Source of the DNA: Sansalvadorimonas sp965221135 | GTDB taxonomy: Bacteria; Pseudomonadota; Gammaproteobacteria; Pseudomonadales; Endozoicomonadaceae | Assembly (NCBI GenBank): GCA_965221135.1 | Contig: CBDCRZ010000100.1 | Span: 930,001 to 994,000, forward strand | Reading direction: 5' to 3' | Length of the DNA stretch: 64,000 nt | Part shown: in pieces, positions 16,816 through 25,337 of the stretch | How the letters are laid out: the number at the start of each line of letters is the position of its first letter | Position numbering within the stretch: the first letter of the stretch is position 1 | Translations under genes and position numbers: made by a program | The notes under the pieces: generated by a model | Seen by the model: the letters and a program-made list of their open reading frames with translations, nothing else | Told to the model about the DNA's origin: nothing | Database searches by the model: none

Positions 16816-17094
16816 TCAGCCTTCAAAATTCTTTTTGATTTCCTGAGTCATCTCTTTGGATTTTTCCATGAACTGTTTTAATGAGGTTTCTGCCATCATT
16901 TTTTTCAGTTCTTCCTCCGGAGAGAGCTCTTTTTCTTTTTCCAGCTTTTTCTTGCCATCCTCAGCCATTGCATTATCAAACGCATCTGAATCTGAGGTTT
17001 CTACCTGACCTTTGGGCTTTAAAGGCTGATTACCAGCCGGGCCTCCGGCCTGACCTGGCGCGTTTGACCCTACTCCCGGTGTTCCTATGCTCAT
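16816..17094 (-). CDS. Small Gly/Pro- and Lys/Glu-rich hypothetical protein, possible T3SS-secreted
   Basis: A 92-residue protein. Start chosen at the ATG at 17094, which has an ideal AGGAGGA ribosome-binding site; the longer frame to 17184 lacks one. The N-terminal 40 residues are disordered (Gly, Pro, Ala rich, starting MSIGTPGVGSNAPGQAGG), and the C-terminal half is a charged amphipathic helix (KKKLEKEKELSPEEELKKMM). The segment SDSDAFDNAMAED resembles the DAKNFDAEMAQNF piece of the inner-rod protein SctI encoded at 30632, and the N-terminus MSIGTPG resembles that of the translocator SctE (MSIGGGIR). No family is recognised; type III substrate status is a guess from composition. Confidence 0.6.
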   Translation of the reverse strand: MSIGTPGVGSNAPGQAGGPAGNQPLKPKGQVETSDSDAFDNAMAEDGKKKLEKEKELSPEEELKKMMAETSLKQFMEKSKEMTQEIKKNFEG

Positions 17095-17213
17095 ATATCC
17101 TCCTTGTCCAATAAGATTGCCAGCGTAAGGATTAATGCGATTTCTCTGACTATTGGATATCAATACAATGGCAGGTATCTTCAAGAGTAGCTTCCCCGAT
17201 TGAGATCTCCCGA

Positions 17214-18806
17214 ATGAGACAACTTCAAGGTCTGTTTCTCGTACTGTGCCTGATTTTCTCCGGCACTGCCGTCAGCAAACCAACAGATACCCATCTGAAC
17301 CGTGCAAATACCGCTGAACCTGAATCACTGGATCCCCAGCTTGTTCATACCCTCCCGGGTATGCGTATAACTGGAGACATGTTTGATGGGCTGGTTCACA
17401 GAAACCCGGCTGGAAGCATCGTGCCTGCCCAGGCCAGCCACTGGAAAACATCACCAGACGGTCTGACATGGACTTTTACCCTTAGAAAAAGTCAGTGGTC
17501 TGACGGTCATCCTGTGACCGCCACCGACTTCGTAAACGCCTGGCGCCGCGCCGTTGATCCAAAAACCGGTTCACCTTATGCCTGGTATCTGGAAATGATG
17601 GGGCTTAAAAATGCCAAAGCCATCACTCAAGGTCAAAAGAAAACAGAACATTTGGGTGTATCAGCCCCGAATGCCAGCACCCTCAAAATCAGCCTTGAAC
17701 AGCCAACTCCCTGGCTGCTGGAAATGCTGGTACTGCCCGTGCTTTATCCCGTTCCATCTGAAGCCATCAAACAGTATGGCAACCGTTGGACCCAGCCAGA
17801 TCATATAGTGACTAACGGCCCCTACCGTTTAAAAAACTGGACGCCCAATGAAAAAATCACTTTGGCCGCAAACCAGGATTATCCGGATTATTCACAGTTA
17901 AATGTGCAGAGTGTCACCTATTACCCACTGCCTTCTGCCAGTGCTGCGTATAACCGCTTTCGGGCTGGTGATCTGGATATGACACTGAATATCCCGACTA
18001 ATTATTACCGCAACATTAAAGAAACAATTCCCGGTGAGCTGCGTGTTACCCATACGCTGGGGACGGAGTACTATGCCTTTAACAATGCCCGACCTCCTTT
18101 TGATAACGCCAAACTGCGCAGAGCCCTCTCTCTGGCATTGGAGCGTAACAAAATCACAGACAAGGTTTTAGGTGAAGGCCAGATACCGGCCTACTCTTTT
18201 ACGCCAGCCTATATGGCCAATATGCCGATTTATAAAAATCCGGCAGAAGATATGACCCGAAAAAGCCGTTTGGCAGAAGCCCGGAGACTTTATAAAGAAG
18301 CAGGTTACAGCAAAGAGAATCCACTAAGATTCACCCTGCTTTATAACACCAGTGAATCTCGCCAGAAGGTTGCATTGGCCGCGTCCAGCATGTGGAAGCA
18401 AAATCTGGGAGCCGTTGTCACGCTGGAGAATATGGAGTGGAAATCTGTTGTCGCAAAAATTCGTCAGCGCGATTTTGATGTTGCCCGCGCGTCTTGGGTA
18501 GCTGACTTTAATGACCCGGTGAGTATGCTGGCAATTTTTGCCAGTGACAGCAGTAGTAACAAGGCGAGCTATAAAAACTCCCAATATGATGCATTACTGA
18601 GCAAGCTCAACAAGCCGGGAGCCAACCGCCAGAACCTGTTTATACAGATGGAAAACAAACTGGCTGAAGAGGCTCCTGTTGCGCCGCTCTATCACTACGT
18701 CTCTCCTTCTCTGGTGAGCCCCAAAGTGAAAGGCTGGTACGACAACCCCCGCGAACTCATCATGACTCGCTACCTGTCAGTTAACCCGAATGCTCAGAAA
18801 AACTGA
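17214..18806 (+). CDS. oppA: Periplasmic oligopeptide-binding protein (OppA/MppA family, SBP_bac_5)
   Basis: A 530-residue solute-binding protein with a Sec signal peptide (residues 1-22, FLVLCLIFSGTAVS). The family opening LNRANTAEPESLDPQLVHTL and the WTFTLRKSQWSDGHPVTATD motif are those of cluster-5 peptide-binding proteins; VTNGPYRLKNWTPNEKI, SLALERNKIT and the DFDVARASWVADFNDPVSML region place it near OppA/MppA. It captures peptides for an ABC importer or, as in MppA, murein tripeptide for recycling. No permease or ATPase genes follow, so it must dock with an importer encoded elsewhere. Divergent from the small gene at 17094. Confidence 0.85.
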   Translation: MRQLQGLFLVLCLIFSGTAVSKPTDTHLNRANTAEPESLDPQLVHTLPGMRITGDMFDGLVHRNPAGSIVPAQASHWKTSPDGLTWTFTLRKSQWSDGHPVTATDFVNAWRRAVDPKTGSPYAWYLEMMGLKNAKAITQGQKKTEHLGVSAPNASTLKISLEQPTPWLLEMLVLPVLYPVPSEAIKQYGNRWTQPDHIVTNGPYRLKNWTPNEKITLAANQDYPDYSQLNVQSVTYYPLPSASAAYNRFRAGDLDMTLNIPTNYYRNIKETIPGELRVTHTLGTEYYAFNNARPPFDNAKLRRALSLALERNKITDKVLGEGQIPAYSFTPAYMANMPIYKNPAEDMTRKSRLAEARRLYKEAGYSKENPLRFTLLYNTSESRQKVALAASSMWKQNLGAVVTLENMEWKSVVAKIRQRDFDVARASWVADFNDPVSMLAIFASDSSSNKASYKNSQYDALLSKLNKPGANRQNLFIQMENKLAEEAPVAPLYHYVSPSLVSPKVKGWYDNPRELIMTRYLSVNPNAQKN

Positions 18807-18886
18807 CACATAACAGCCAAATACCAATAAAGTGCCCTGCCGCCATGCCGACAAATCTTCTTATGAGATCACGGAGACGAATGGCC

Positions 18887-19195
18887 ATGAGCGGCGAGCA
18901 CTTCACCTTAACCATCAGCCAGAGCACCTCAGACAGTGGTGACTTTGCCATTCACTTCAATGAACAGGGCAAGCGCAGAGATTCCATGCTGCTGCAGATG
19001 CAGTTTATTGACCGGAATATCTTCGACGACACTTTTATGGATGAAGTTGTGGCTATTGTTGCCCGCAAGCTGGCTCGTAAGATCATCGACCAGAAGGGCT
19101 CTCCGGCTCAAGCCAAGAAGAACCGTCAGGCCTGTGAACGTGATGCCAAAAAGATTGTGAAAGAGATGCTCGAAAAGCTGAAGAAGCAGTCTTAA
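18887..19195 (+). CDS. Hypothetical small cytoplasmic protein
   Basis: About 102 residues (MSGEHFTLTISQ...), with an N-terminal beta-rich part and a basic helical C-terminus (DAKKIVKEMLEKLKKQS). The start is chosen because GGAG at 18873 lies 10 bases before this ATG; ATGs at 18881 and 18845 are alternatives in the same frame. No conserved domain is recognised. It follows the OppA-like gene by 80 bases on the same strand and precedes the YhcC gene, with a hairpin (19243-19264) between. Confidence 0.65.
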   Translation: MSGEHFTLTISQSTSDSGDFAIHFNEQGKRRDSMLLQMQFIDRNIFDDTFMDEVVAIVARKLARKIIDQKGSPAQAKKNRQACERDAKKIVKEMLEKLKKQS

Positions 19196-19242
19196 CTCAA
19201 TTCACAGCTCTTCTTGAACGTCTTCCAACATTCCTTATAAAA

Positions 19243-19264
19243 AGTGGCGCTGACAAACGCCACT
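19243..19264 (+). terminator. Possible weak terminator or hairpin
   Basis: AGTGGCG / CGCCACT, a 7-bp stem with an 8-base loop, 48 bases after the small hypothetical gene. It lacks a T-run, so termination is uncertain. Confidence 0.35.
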
Positions 19265-19359
19265 GCTCCTTATAAGCCCCGCACAAATCCCCATAGGCGT
19301 TGAATCATATAACAGGTAACTTTCGCCTCCCGGTTATCCCGAGAGTACAACCTGCCGCT

Positions 19360-20262
19360 ATGGATCTTACCCGTCACGTGAACACCTTTGGTCGCTACCT
19401 GCAGAACAAGTATGGCGAGCGCATCCACAAACTCTCCGTAAATGCGGCTTTCACCTGCCCCAACCGTGACGGAGCCAAAGGCATCGGCGGCTGCACCTTC
19501 TGCAACAACCGCTCTTTCAGCCCCGGCAGTACCAACAGTGAACTGTCTGTTTCCGAGCAACTGGCGGCCGCACGGGAAAAAGTCACCAAAGTACGTAAAG
19601 CACGAAAGTTCCTGGCTTACTTCCAATCCTACTCCAACACCTATGGTGATTTGCAGGATCTCAAACGTCTATACGATGCCGCGCTGGCCGAACCTGATGT
19701 GATTGGCCTGTGCGTAGGCACACGACCAGACTGTGTACCCGACCCGGTACTGGCACTGCTGGCCAGCTATCAGGAACGAGGTTATGAAATCTGGCTGGAG
19801 CTGGGCCTGCAATCCAGCTTTGATGCATCTCTTGAGCGCATCAACCGCGGCCACACCTTTGCGGACTATGAAGATGCAATTATTCGCTCACGAAAGTTTG
19901 ACCTGAATATCTGTACCCACCTGATTATGGGCCTGCCCGGTGAGAAACCAGAGGACACTCTGGTCAGCTATCGCAAAGTGCTGGATTTAGGCGTGCGGGC
20001 AATCAAGGTACACCCTCTGCACATTGTGAAAGGCACACAGATGGCGAAACAGTGGAGTCAGGGAGAACTGGAAGAGTTGTCGATGGATGACTATGTGAAC
20101 ACACTGACTGAAATCATTCAGACAGCGCCCGATGATTTGCTGTTCCATCGACTCACAGGTTCAGGGGTTCACCAGTACCTGCTCGCCCCTGAATGGGTGA
20201 AACACAAGTGGGATATTTTGGGCGCTGTTTATAAAAAGCTGGAAACTGATGCTGCCGCTTAA
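19360..20262 (+). CDS. yhcC: Radical SAM protein, YhcC family (TIGR01212)
   Basis: About 300 residues. The start at 19360 (MDLTRHVNTFGRYLQNKYG) matches E. coli YhcC (MQLQKLVNMFG...); an upstream ATG at 19300 would add 20 residues. The [4Fe-4S] cysteines are in AFTCPNRDGAKGIGGCTFCN (CX11CX2C, typical of this family rather than CX3CX2C). GLCVGTRPDCVPD, LQSSFDASLERINRGH and THLIMGLPGE follow in radical SAM order. The natural substrate is not established. The gene ends in an intrinsic terminator whose left arm contains its own stop codon. Confidence 0.88.
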   Translation: MDLTRHVNTFGRYLQNKYGERIHKLSVNAAFTCPNRDGAKGIGGCTFCNNRSFSPGSTNSELSVSEQLAAAREKVTKVRKARKFLAYFQSYSNTYGDLQDLKRLYDAALAEPDVIGLCVGTRPDCVPDPVLALLASYQERGYEIWLELGLQSSFDASLERINRGHTFADYEDAIIRSRKFDLNICTHLIMGLPGEKPEDTLVSYRKVLDLGVRAIKVHPLHIVKGTQMAKQWSQGELEELSMDDYVNTLTEIIQTAPDDLLFHRLTGSGVHQYLLAPEWVKHKWDILGAVYKKLETDAAA

Positions 20263-20287
20263 AGCCTGAACCTTAAGCGGCTTTTGA
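20254..20287 (+). terminator. Intrinsic terminator after yhcC
   Basis: GCCGCTTAA / TTAAGCGGC, a perfect 9-bp stem with a 10-base loop, followed by TTTTGACTTT. The yhcC stop codon is within the left arm. The convergent MFS gene ends at 20290. Confidence 0.75.
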
Positions 20288-20289
20288 CT

Positions 20290-21468
20290 TTAACCCTTGT
20301 TCGCTCTGTCCTGCTGCAGAGCAACAGGGGCAAACAGTACCAGTGAAACCAGCCCGCAGATCAACAGCAGCAATCCTGAAGTTTCCATACCGTAGTACTG
20401 CATCACATAGCCCAGCAGCACGGGCGAAATCCCTCCAAACAGCAGCACCAGAGAGTTGCTCCAGTTCACCACACGGCCGGATGTATCAATTGATGCAGCC
20501 AAACCAATCGAGTAAGGCAGGGCAATACCGTAGAAGGCAGTATTAAGATACATGGCCCACTGGAATGACGTCAGGTCAGTCGCTGTAATGACACTATAGG
20601 AAGTCAGGGTTACACCCAGACCGCCAATCAGTAACGGTATTAAACGACCAAAGCGTGAGCCAATAATCGAACTGATAATAGAGCCCACCATGATCATCAG
20701 AGACGATGCACCCAACAGCAAACCAATATCTTCAGGAGCCATACCCAGATTTGTTGCCACGGTAGAGCTGAAGGCCCACATGCCAGCTTCGGTAATAATA
20801 ATCAGTGCAGTTGCGATAAAGAGAAGAGTCAGAGCCTTTGGTGAAACACTGATGGAACCCTTACCGCTGTTGACAGTGTCTGACTTCAGGTCAGGCAGCA
20901 GTGACAGAGCAGGCAGCAGCAGAACACCCAGACCCGCAATCACGAAAAAGAAGTAACGGTAATCCAACGCCTGCACCATACCACCGGCATACTGCAGCAT
21001 AACCAATAGCAGTGTGCTGAAGGTCAGCGCCAGACCAACCAGACGATCTGGATCAAAATAACGTGCCAGCACTGCATTGGTTGAGAACACAATCAAACCG
21101 CCACCGATACCACCCAGCAAACGACAAACCCAAAGTACAATGGTGTTATCAATAACCACAGTGGCAGAGTGCGCAGCAATCAAAATCAAAGCACCCATCA
21201 CAGCAAAGCGTGCGGGAGGAATGGGGTTGGCAGAAGGAGAAAGAAATATCAGGGACATAACAAAAGCAGTGATGGCGATAAGAATAATCTCAAAACCCAC
21301 CAGTGAGCCTGCCGAAGCGGCATTCATGCCCCAGCCAAATACAAATGCCGTCACACTCTGGGGAACAATATTCGGCACCAGCTGACCGAGTGAGAAGCCA
21401 GCGGTCACAGTCAAAACCAGAAGCCAGAGCGAAACCACCTGCCCTTTGCTATTCACAACAGATTTCAT
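20290..21468 (-). CDS. Major facilitator superfamily transporter
   Basis: A 392-residue protein with about twelve hydrophobic segments and the half-way loop expected for MFS carriers (LLPDLKSDTVNSGKGSISVS around residues 188-207). The inter-helix motif DPDRLVGLALTFSTLLLVML and the GGIGGGLIVFSTNAVLARYF segment are MFS-like. The substrate cannot be assigned. It stands alone and is transcribed away from the divergent GNAT gene. Start ATG with AAAGG upstream. Confidence 0.75.
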   Translation of the reverse strand: MKSVVNSKGQVVSLWLLVLTVTAGFSLGQLVPNIVPQSVTAFVFGWGMNAASAGSLVGFEIILIAITAFVMSLIFLSPSANPIPPARFAVMGALILIAAHSATVVIDNTIVLWVCRLLGGIGGGLIVFSTNAVLARYFDPDRLVGLALTFSTLLLVMLQYAGGMVQALDYRYFFFVIAGLGVLLLPALSLLPDLKSDTVNSGKGSISVSPKALTLLFIATALIIITEAGMWAFSSTVATNLGMAPEDIGLLLGASSLMIMVGSIISSIIGSRFGRLIPLLIGGLGVTLTSYSVITATDLTSFQWAMYLNTAFYGIALPYSIGLAASIDTSGRVVNWSNSLVLLFGGISPVLLGYVMQYYGMETSGLLLLICGLVSLVLFAPVALQQDRANKG

Positions 21469-21637
21469 AGCTTTACCTTTTTATTCTTATTAGTAGTCTG
21501 TACCTCATTCTTCACGGGTTGCCACGGATAGCAAGTCCCAGGCTAATGATTTAACGGACAAGATCCATAATTAAGCCCTCACCTCACACCATGAGCCGCC
21601 GATAAATACCCTGTATATCTCTGCAGGATTCAAGGCT

Positions 21638-22174
21638 ATGGAACAGCCAATAGGCGATGGATTTATAATTCGCAACTTTCTCTACGGTGACGCCTCCGGG
21701 CTGGCCCGCAATGGTGATAACCCCAATATCTCCATAAACCAACGGGAATGCTTTCCCAGCCCCTACACCATCGAAATGGCTCGTAACTGGATTCAGTATG
21801 TCCGAGACAACGAAGCCACCTCCCGCTTTGTGATTGCCACAGAGAAGGAAGCCATTGGCGAGATTGGCGTTGTTGTACAGCCGGATGTACATCGATACAG
21901 CGCAGAAATCGGCTTTTGGATCGGTGAAGCATACTGGGGACAGGGTCTGATGACTGAAGCTGTGAACTGGATGCTGGACTACTGCTACAAAGAGATGGGT
22001 TTAAAGCGCATATTTGCCGATGTGGTGGAGTACAACATTGCATCCCAGAAGGTTCTGCAGAAGTGTGGTTTTGAACTGGAAGGGGTATTTCGAAAGAATA
22101 TCTTTAAGAATGAAGAGTTCCACGACCAGTTTGTCTATGCCCGCCTGAACGAAGAAAACCCACCAAAGAACTAA
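21638..22174 (+). CDS. GNAT acetyltransferase, RimJ/RimL-like
   Basis: A 178-residue acetyl-CoA-dependent N-acetyltransferase. The order of motifs is that of RimJ/RimL-type proteins: IRNFLYGDASGLARNGDNPN, FVIATEKEAIGEIGV, EIGFWIGEAYWGQGLMTEAV (acetyl-CoA pyrophosphate loop) and AFVEYNIASQKVLQKCGF-type C-terminal motif (here VEYNIASQKVLQKCGFELEG). Substrate may be a ribosomal protein N-terminus or a small molecule. Its 3' end faces the T3SS sctV gene, with an 18-bp perfect inverted repeat between. Confidence 0.85.
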   Translation: MEQPIGDGFIIRNFLYGDASGLARNGDNPNISINQRECFPSPYTIEMARNWIQYVRDNEATSRFVIATEKEAIGEIGVVVQPDVHRYSAEIGFWIGEAYWGQGLMTEAVNWMLDYCYKEMGLKRIFADVVEYNIASQKVLQKCGFELEGVFRKNIFKNEEFHDQFVYARLNEENPPKN

Positions 22175-22192
22175 TTTCCTTCTATTAAAAAC

Positions 22193-22237
22193 CAATTAAT
22201 CCAAAGCTGTTTTTTGTTCACAGCTTTGGATTAATTG
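22193..22237. terminator. Perfect 18-bp inverted repeat between convergent genes
   Basis: CAATTAATCCAAAGCTGT at 22193-22210 faces its exact complement at 22220-22237, with loop TTTTTGTTC. It lies between the ends of the GNAT gene and sctV. There is no T-run after either arm, so it is probably a bidirectional transcript-end hairpin but is not a textbook terminator. Confidence 0.6.
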
Positions 22238-22258
22238 ATGTTGGGGTTGGCATAGGTG

Positions 22259-24355
22259 TTAGTTGAGAGCAATCCGCCCCAAAGGCTGAACGGTAATCTC
22301 TTCCGTCAGCTCCTGGTGAGAGAGTACGGCCAGCTCATACACTTCCGCTTCCAGTAACTTTCGCACATACCGGCGAATGTCCATGGCGGTGATCATCACA
22401 GGCTTATGGTCCAGGTGACCGATCTTGCCGACAGTGGTTTTCACCTTTTCAACAAACTTGGCTGTCACTGTTGGGTCAAGAGCCAGATAAGCACCCGCTG
22501 ACGTCTGACGAATACCGCTACGAATTGTGTCTTCCAGATCCTGATCAAGTAGATACACAGGCAGAATATTCTGCCCGTTGCTGTATTTATAACTGATATA
22601 ACGCTTCAGACTGCCTCGCACATACTCAGTCAGCTGCACCACTTCCTTCTCTTTATGACCCCAGATAACCAGAGACTGAAGGATGGTTCGCAGGTTACGA
22701 ATAGATATATCTTCCGACACCAGTCGCTGGAAAATCTCCGCAATCTTATTCACAGGAATCAGACGCTGTACTTCCTTAATCAGCTCACCAAAGGTGTCTT
22801 CCATCTTCTCCAGCAGGAAGCGAGCTTCCTGAATACCGATAAAGTCTTCCGCATATTTTTTTAGTACAAAGGCCAGATGGTTAGTCAGCACCTGAGAGTC
22901 ACTCATATAACTGACGCCCGCCTTTTCCAAGGCATCTTTATTCTTATCCAGCACCCAGAGCGTATCCAGATTGGGGATAAATTGATCACCACTTTCGTAA
23001 GGGATTTTCAGCATATCCAGATGTTCTGACCGCTCCCGGGCGAATACATACCCCTCACGGAAATGACCGTGAGCGACAGGCACTTCATTCAGCATGACGG
23101 AATAGTGGTCATCTTCCAGCGAATCGTTAAAGCGCAAATGAATGCCCGGGAAAGGTACACCTAAATCCATATAGAGTGCCCTGCGTACCTTCAGCAGCTC
23201 TTCATTCAACTCGGTGGTATTCAATCGATCCTGTAAGGATGTGGGCACATCAATAATAAGCGGCAGGGTTTGAGTAAATTCTTCCTGCTCATCCAGACGC
23301 TGGTTTTTATCCGGCTTACCTGAAGCGGCCGCCTGCATGGCAGGAATACCACCGGAGTCAGACTCACCATCACCCTTGGCCATTCGACGTAACTTCAGGA
23401 AACCACCGCCACCAATAATCAGCGCCAGCATAAGAAATGTTAATGTTGGGAAGCCAGGAACCAGGCCGAAACCCAAGAGCAGACCACCGCCCACCATCAA
23501 AGCCTTGGGTTTAGCCATCAACTGACCACCAATCTCACTACCAAGGTCAGAGGCTTCCTCGGTGGACACCCGGGTTACGATAATACCAGCGGTAATAGAG
23601 ATGAGCAGTGCAGGAATCTGAGCAATCAGACCATCACCAATGGTCAGGATGGAATAGAGCTGAAGGGCCTCACTGGCAGGCAGGCCTTTACTGAAAACAC
23701 CAATACTCACACCGGCCGAAATGTTCACAAAAATTATGATCAACCCGGCTATAGCGTCGCCTTTTACAAACTTCATGGCACCGTCCATGGAGCCGTAAAG
23801 CTGAGACTCTTTCTCAACCAGGCCCCGACGACGCTGGGCTTCTTCCATGTCGATGGCACCGCCACGCATATCCGCGTCGATACTCATCTGTTTACCGGGC
23901 ATACCATCCAGAGAGAAACGTGCGGACACTTCCGCAACCCGCTCTGAACCCTTGGTAATTACCAAAAACTGGACAATAGTAATAATCAAAAATATTACGA
24001 TACCGACCGTCAGGTTACCGCCAACAACAAAGTTACCAAATGTGTAAACGATCTGACCTGCGTCGCCCTGCAAAAGTATAAGACGGGTCGTGGTTATCGA
24101 GAGTGCCAGCCGGAACAAGGTTGTCACCAGAAGCACTGAGGGGAAGGTAGAAAACTCCAGCGGCCCTTTCAAATAGATCGCTGTCATCAGCAGAATGGTG
24201 GACAACCCCATATTCAGGGCAATCAAAATGTCCACCAAAACCGTCGGTACAGGCATGATGATGAGCACAATAATGGCCACCAGCAACAACGCCAGCATAA
24301 GGTCATTACGCTTTCCAATGCCTACAAGAATCGATCTGAGACTGAGTGTGCTCAT
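22259..24355 (-). CDS. sctV: Type III secretion export gate protein SctV
   Basis: A 698-residue FHIPEP-family protein (YscV/LcrD, InvA, FlhA). The N-terminal half has eight membrane segments with the signature region ARFSLDGMPGKQMSIDADMR and GAMKFVKGDAIAGLIIIFVN. The C-terminal half (about 355-698) is the cytosolic ring that receives chaperone-substrate complexes. It forms the nonameric gate through which substrates enter the proton-driven export channel. Length equals virulence-type SctV. It is last of sctX-sctY-sctV, the same order as yscX-yscY-lcrD in Yersinia. Confidence 0.95.
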   Translation of the reverse strand: MSTLSLRSILVGIGKRNDLMLALLLVAIIVLIIMPVPTVLVDILIALNMGLSTILLMTAIYLKGPLEFSTFPSVLLVTTLFRLALSITTTRLILLQGDAGQIVYTFGNFVVGGNLTVGIVIFLIITIVQFLVITKGSERVAEVSARFSLDGMPGKQMSIDADMRGGAIDMEEAQRRRGLVEKESQLYGSMDGAMKFVKGDAIAGLIIIFVNISAGVSIGVFSKGLPASEALQLYSILTIGDGLIAQIPALLISITAGIIVTRVSTEEASDLGSEIGGQLMAKPKALMVGGGLLLGFGLVPGFPTLTFLMLALIIGGGGFLKLRRMAKGDGESDSGGIPAMQAAASGKPDKNQRLDEQEEFTQTLPLIIDVPTSLQDRLNTTELNEELLKVRRALYMDLGVPFPGIHLRFNDSLEDDHYSVMLNEVPVAHGHFREGYVFARERSEHLDMLKIPYESGDQFIPNLDTLWVLDKNKDALEKAGVSYMSDSQVLTNHLAFVLKKYAEDFIGIQEARFLLEKMEDTFGELIKEVQRLIPVNKIAEIFQRLVSEDISIRNLRTILQSLVIWGHKEKEVVQLTEYVRGSLKRYISYKYSNGQNILPVYLLDQDLEDTIRSGIRQTSAGAYLALDPTVTAKFVEKVKTTVGKIGHLDHKPVMITAMDIRRYVRKLLEAEVYELAVLSHQELTEEITVQPLGRIALN

Positions 24356-24393
24356 CGGGTCAGTTGCTAACCTGCTGGGAAGATACCGCCTGG

Positions 24394-24798
24394 CTATTGC
24401 GCAGCATCTCCGGGTTGTTCCTGTGCCTGTTCAAGGCCCGCCTGTTCATTGTGCGTCTTATCAAGAAGAACACTGGCCCGCCCCTGAATCCACGACATTT
24501 CCTTGGTACTTGTTTCAGGCGGAATGCATTGCAGGTATTTATCGGCCATGGCCAGACACTCTTCAGGCCTGTCGGCCATCAGCAGTATGTAACTGATCAT
24601 GCGATAAACTTCGGGGTCATCAGGTGTGAGAGCTCTCAGTCCCATAAGAAGCTTCAGGGCATCGTCAAACTGACGCTGCTGCAGCCGCGTATAGGCCTGG
24701 GTCAGCACCCAGTCTTTACTGGACTGGGTCAGTCCCTGCTCTTCCGGGCTGGTCTGTTCAGGCTGCTCTTCAGAGATGCTTGGAGTATCCATACTCAT
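24394..24798 (-). CDS. sctY: SctY (YscY)-like TPR chaperone
   Basis: A 134-residue protein with two TPR-like helix pairs (LTQAYTRLQQRQFDDALKLL and EVYRMISYILLMADRPEECL) flanked by polar tails. Size, repeats and position between SctX and SctV match YscY, which binds YscX and SctV and is needed for early substrate export in Ysc-type systems. It starts nine bases after the sctX stop and ends 38 bases before sctV. Sequence identity to YscY is not obvious by eye; the call relies mostly on TPR content and gene order. Confidence 0.65.
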   Translation of the reverse strand: MSMDTPSISEEQPEQTSPEEQGLTQSSKDWVLTQAYTRLQQRQFDDALKLLMGLRALTPDDPEVYRMISYILLMADRPEECLAMADKYLQCIPPETSTKEMSWIQGRASVLLDKTHNEQAGLEQAQEQPGDAAQ

Positions 24799-24806
24799 AA
24801 TTTTTA

Positions 24807-25199
24807 TCAGGCCGGTATCAGAATATTGCGAGCCATATTCGCCATCATCTCCAGTTCGGAGTCCTGCTTCAGCAAGGCGACCATGTCATTAAGATGGGAT
24901 TTATCAGCATCTGATAGTTCACTCCCCCGAGCTTCCAGCTCTTTTTCAGCCAGAGCCACAATGCCGGAGCGCAGGTCACGGTTATCCTGAGGGCTATAGG
25001 AAGGTAAACGATCTCCACGAACAAACTCCATCAGCTTGTCAGTAGAGTTATTCGCAGCCAGTGCTTTATCTGTGTGGACAGTAATCGTACTGCCTGCAGG
25101 CTTAATAGCCGACTTCGACGGCATTGCCTTATATTCGCTGCCCGTGGTGTGAGAAACACCCACCAGCCCGCTTCTTATATCTCCGATAGATCCGGCCAT
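24807..25199 (-). CDS. sctX: SctX (YscX)-like secreted component
   Basis: A 130-residue protein. The N-terminus is polar (MAGSIGDIRSGLVGVSH), as in secreted YscX; the C-terminal half is helical. DKLMEFVRGDRLPSYSPQDN followed by DMVALLKQDSELEMMANM and ILIPA aligns by eye with the YscX C-terminus (LWDF..., ALLKCQQDDDRLLQIILNLL). YscX is an early export substrate found only in Ysc-type T3SS and works together with YscY. First gene of the sctX-Y-V operon, divergent from the secretin gene. Confidence 0.62.
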   Translation of the reverse strand: MAGSIGDIRSGLVGVSHTTGSEYKAMPSKSAIKPAGSTITVHTDKALAANNSTDKLMEFVRGDRLPSYSPQDNRDLRSGIVALAEKELEARGSELSDADKSHLNDMVALLKQDSELEMMANMARNILIPA

Positions 25200-25210
25200 T
25201 CCTGATACTC

Positions 25211-25252
25211 ACTGATTTGATTCCCTTTACTTAGTGAAGCGTGTAAATCAGT
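25211..25252. promoter_or_regulatory. Inverted repeat in the divergent sctX/sctC promoter region
   Basis: ACTGATTT at 25211-25218 and AAATCAGT at 25245-25252, perfect 8-bp arms 26 bases apart, about three helical turns centre to centre. It is a candidate binding site for a shared T3SS regulator. A second small palindrome (GGGCG / CGCCC, 25313-25327) sits just before the sctC start. Confidence 0.4.
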
Positions 25253-25337
25253 TTTATGCAGAATTCCAGATGGTTGTATAGACTTATAGTAATTACAACA
25301 AATTTTCATAAAGGGCGATTTCCGCCCGGACGCTGGC

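Noticed and set aside
16816..17094. Small protein as the missing needle subunit SctF
   Set aside because: It lacks the needle family's helix-turn-helix pattern and the conserved P-x-x-P / C-terminal region; composition is wrong.
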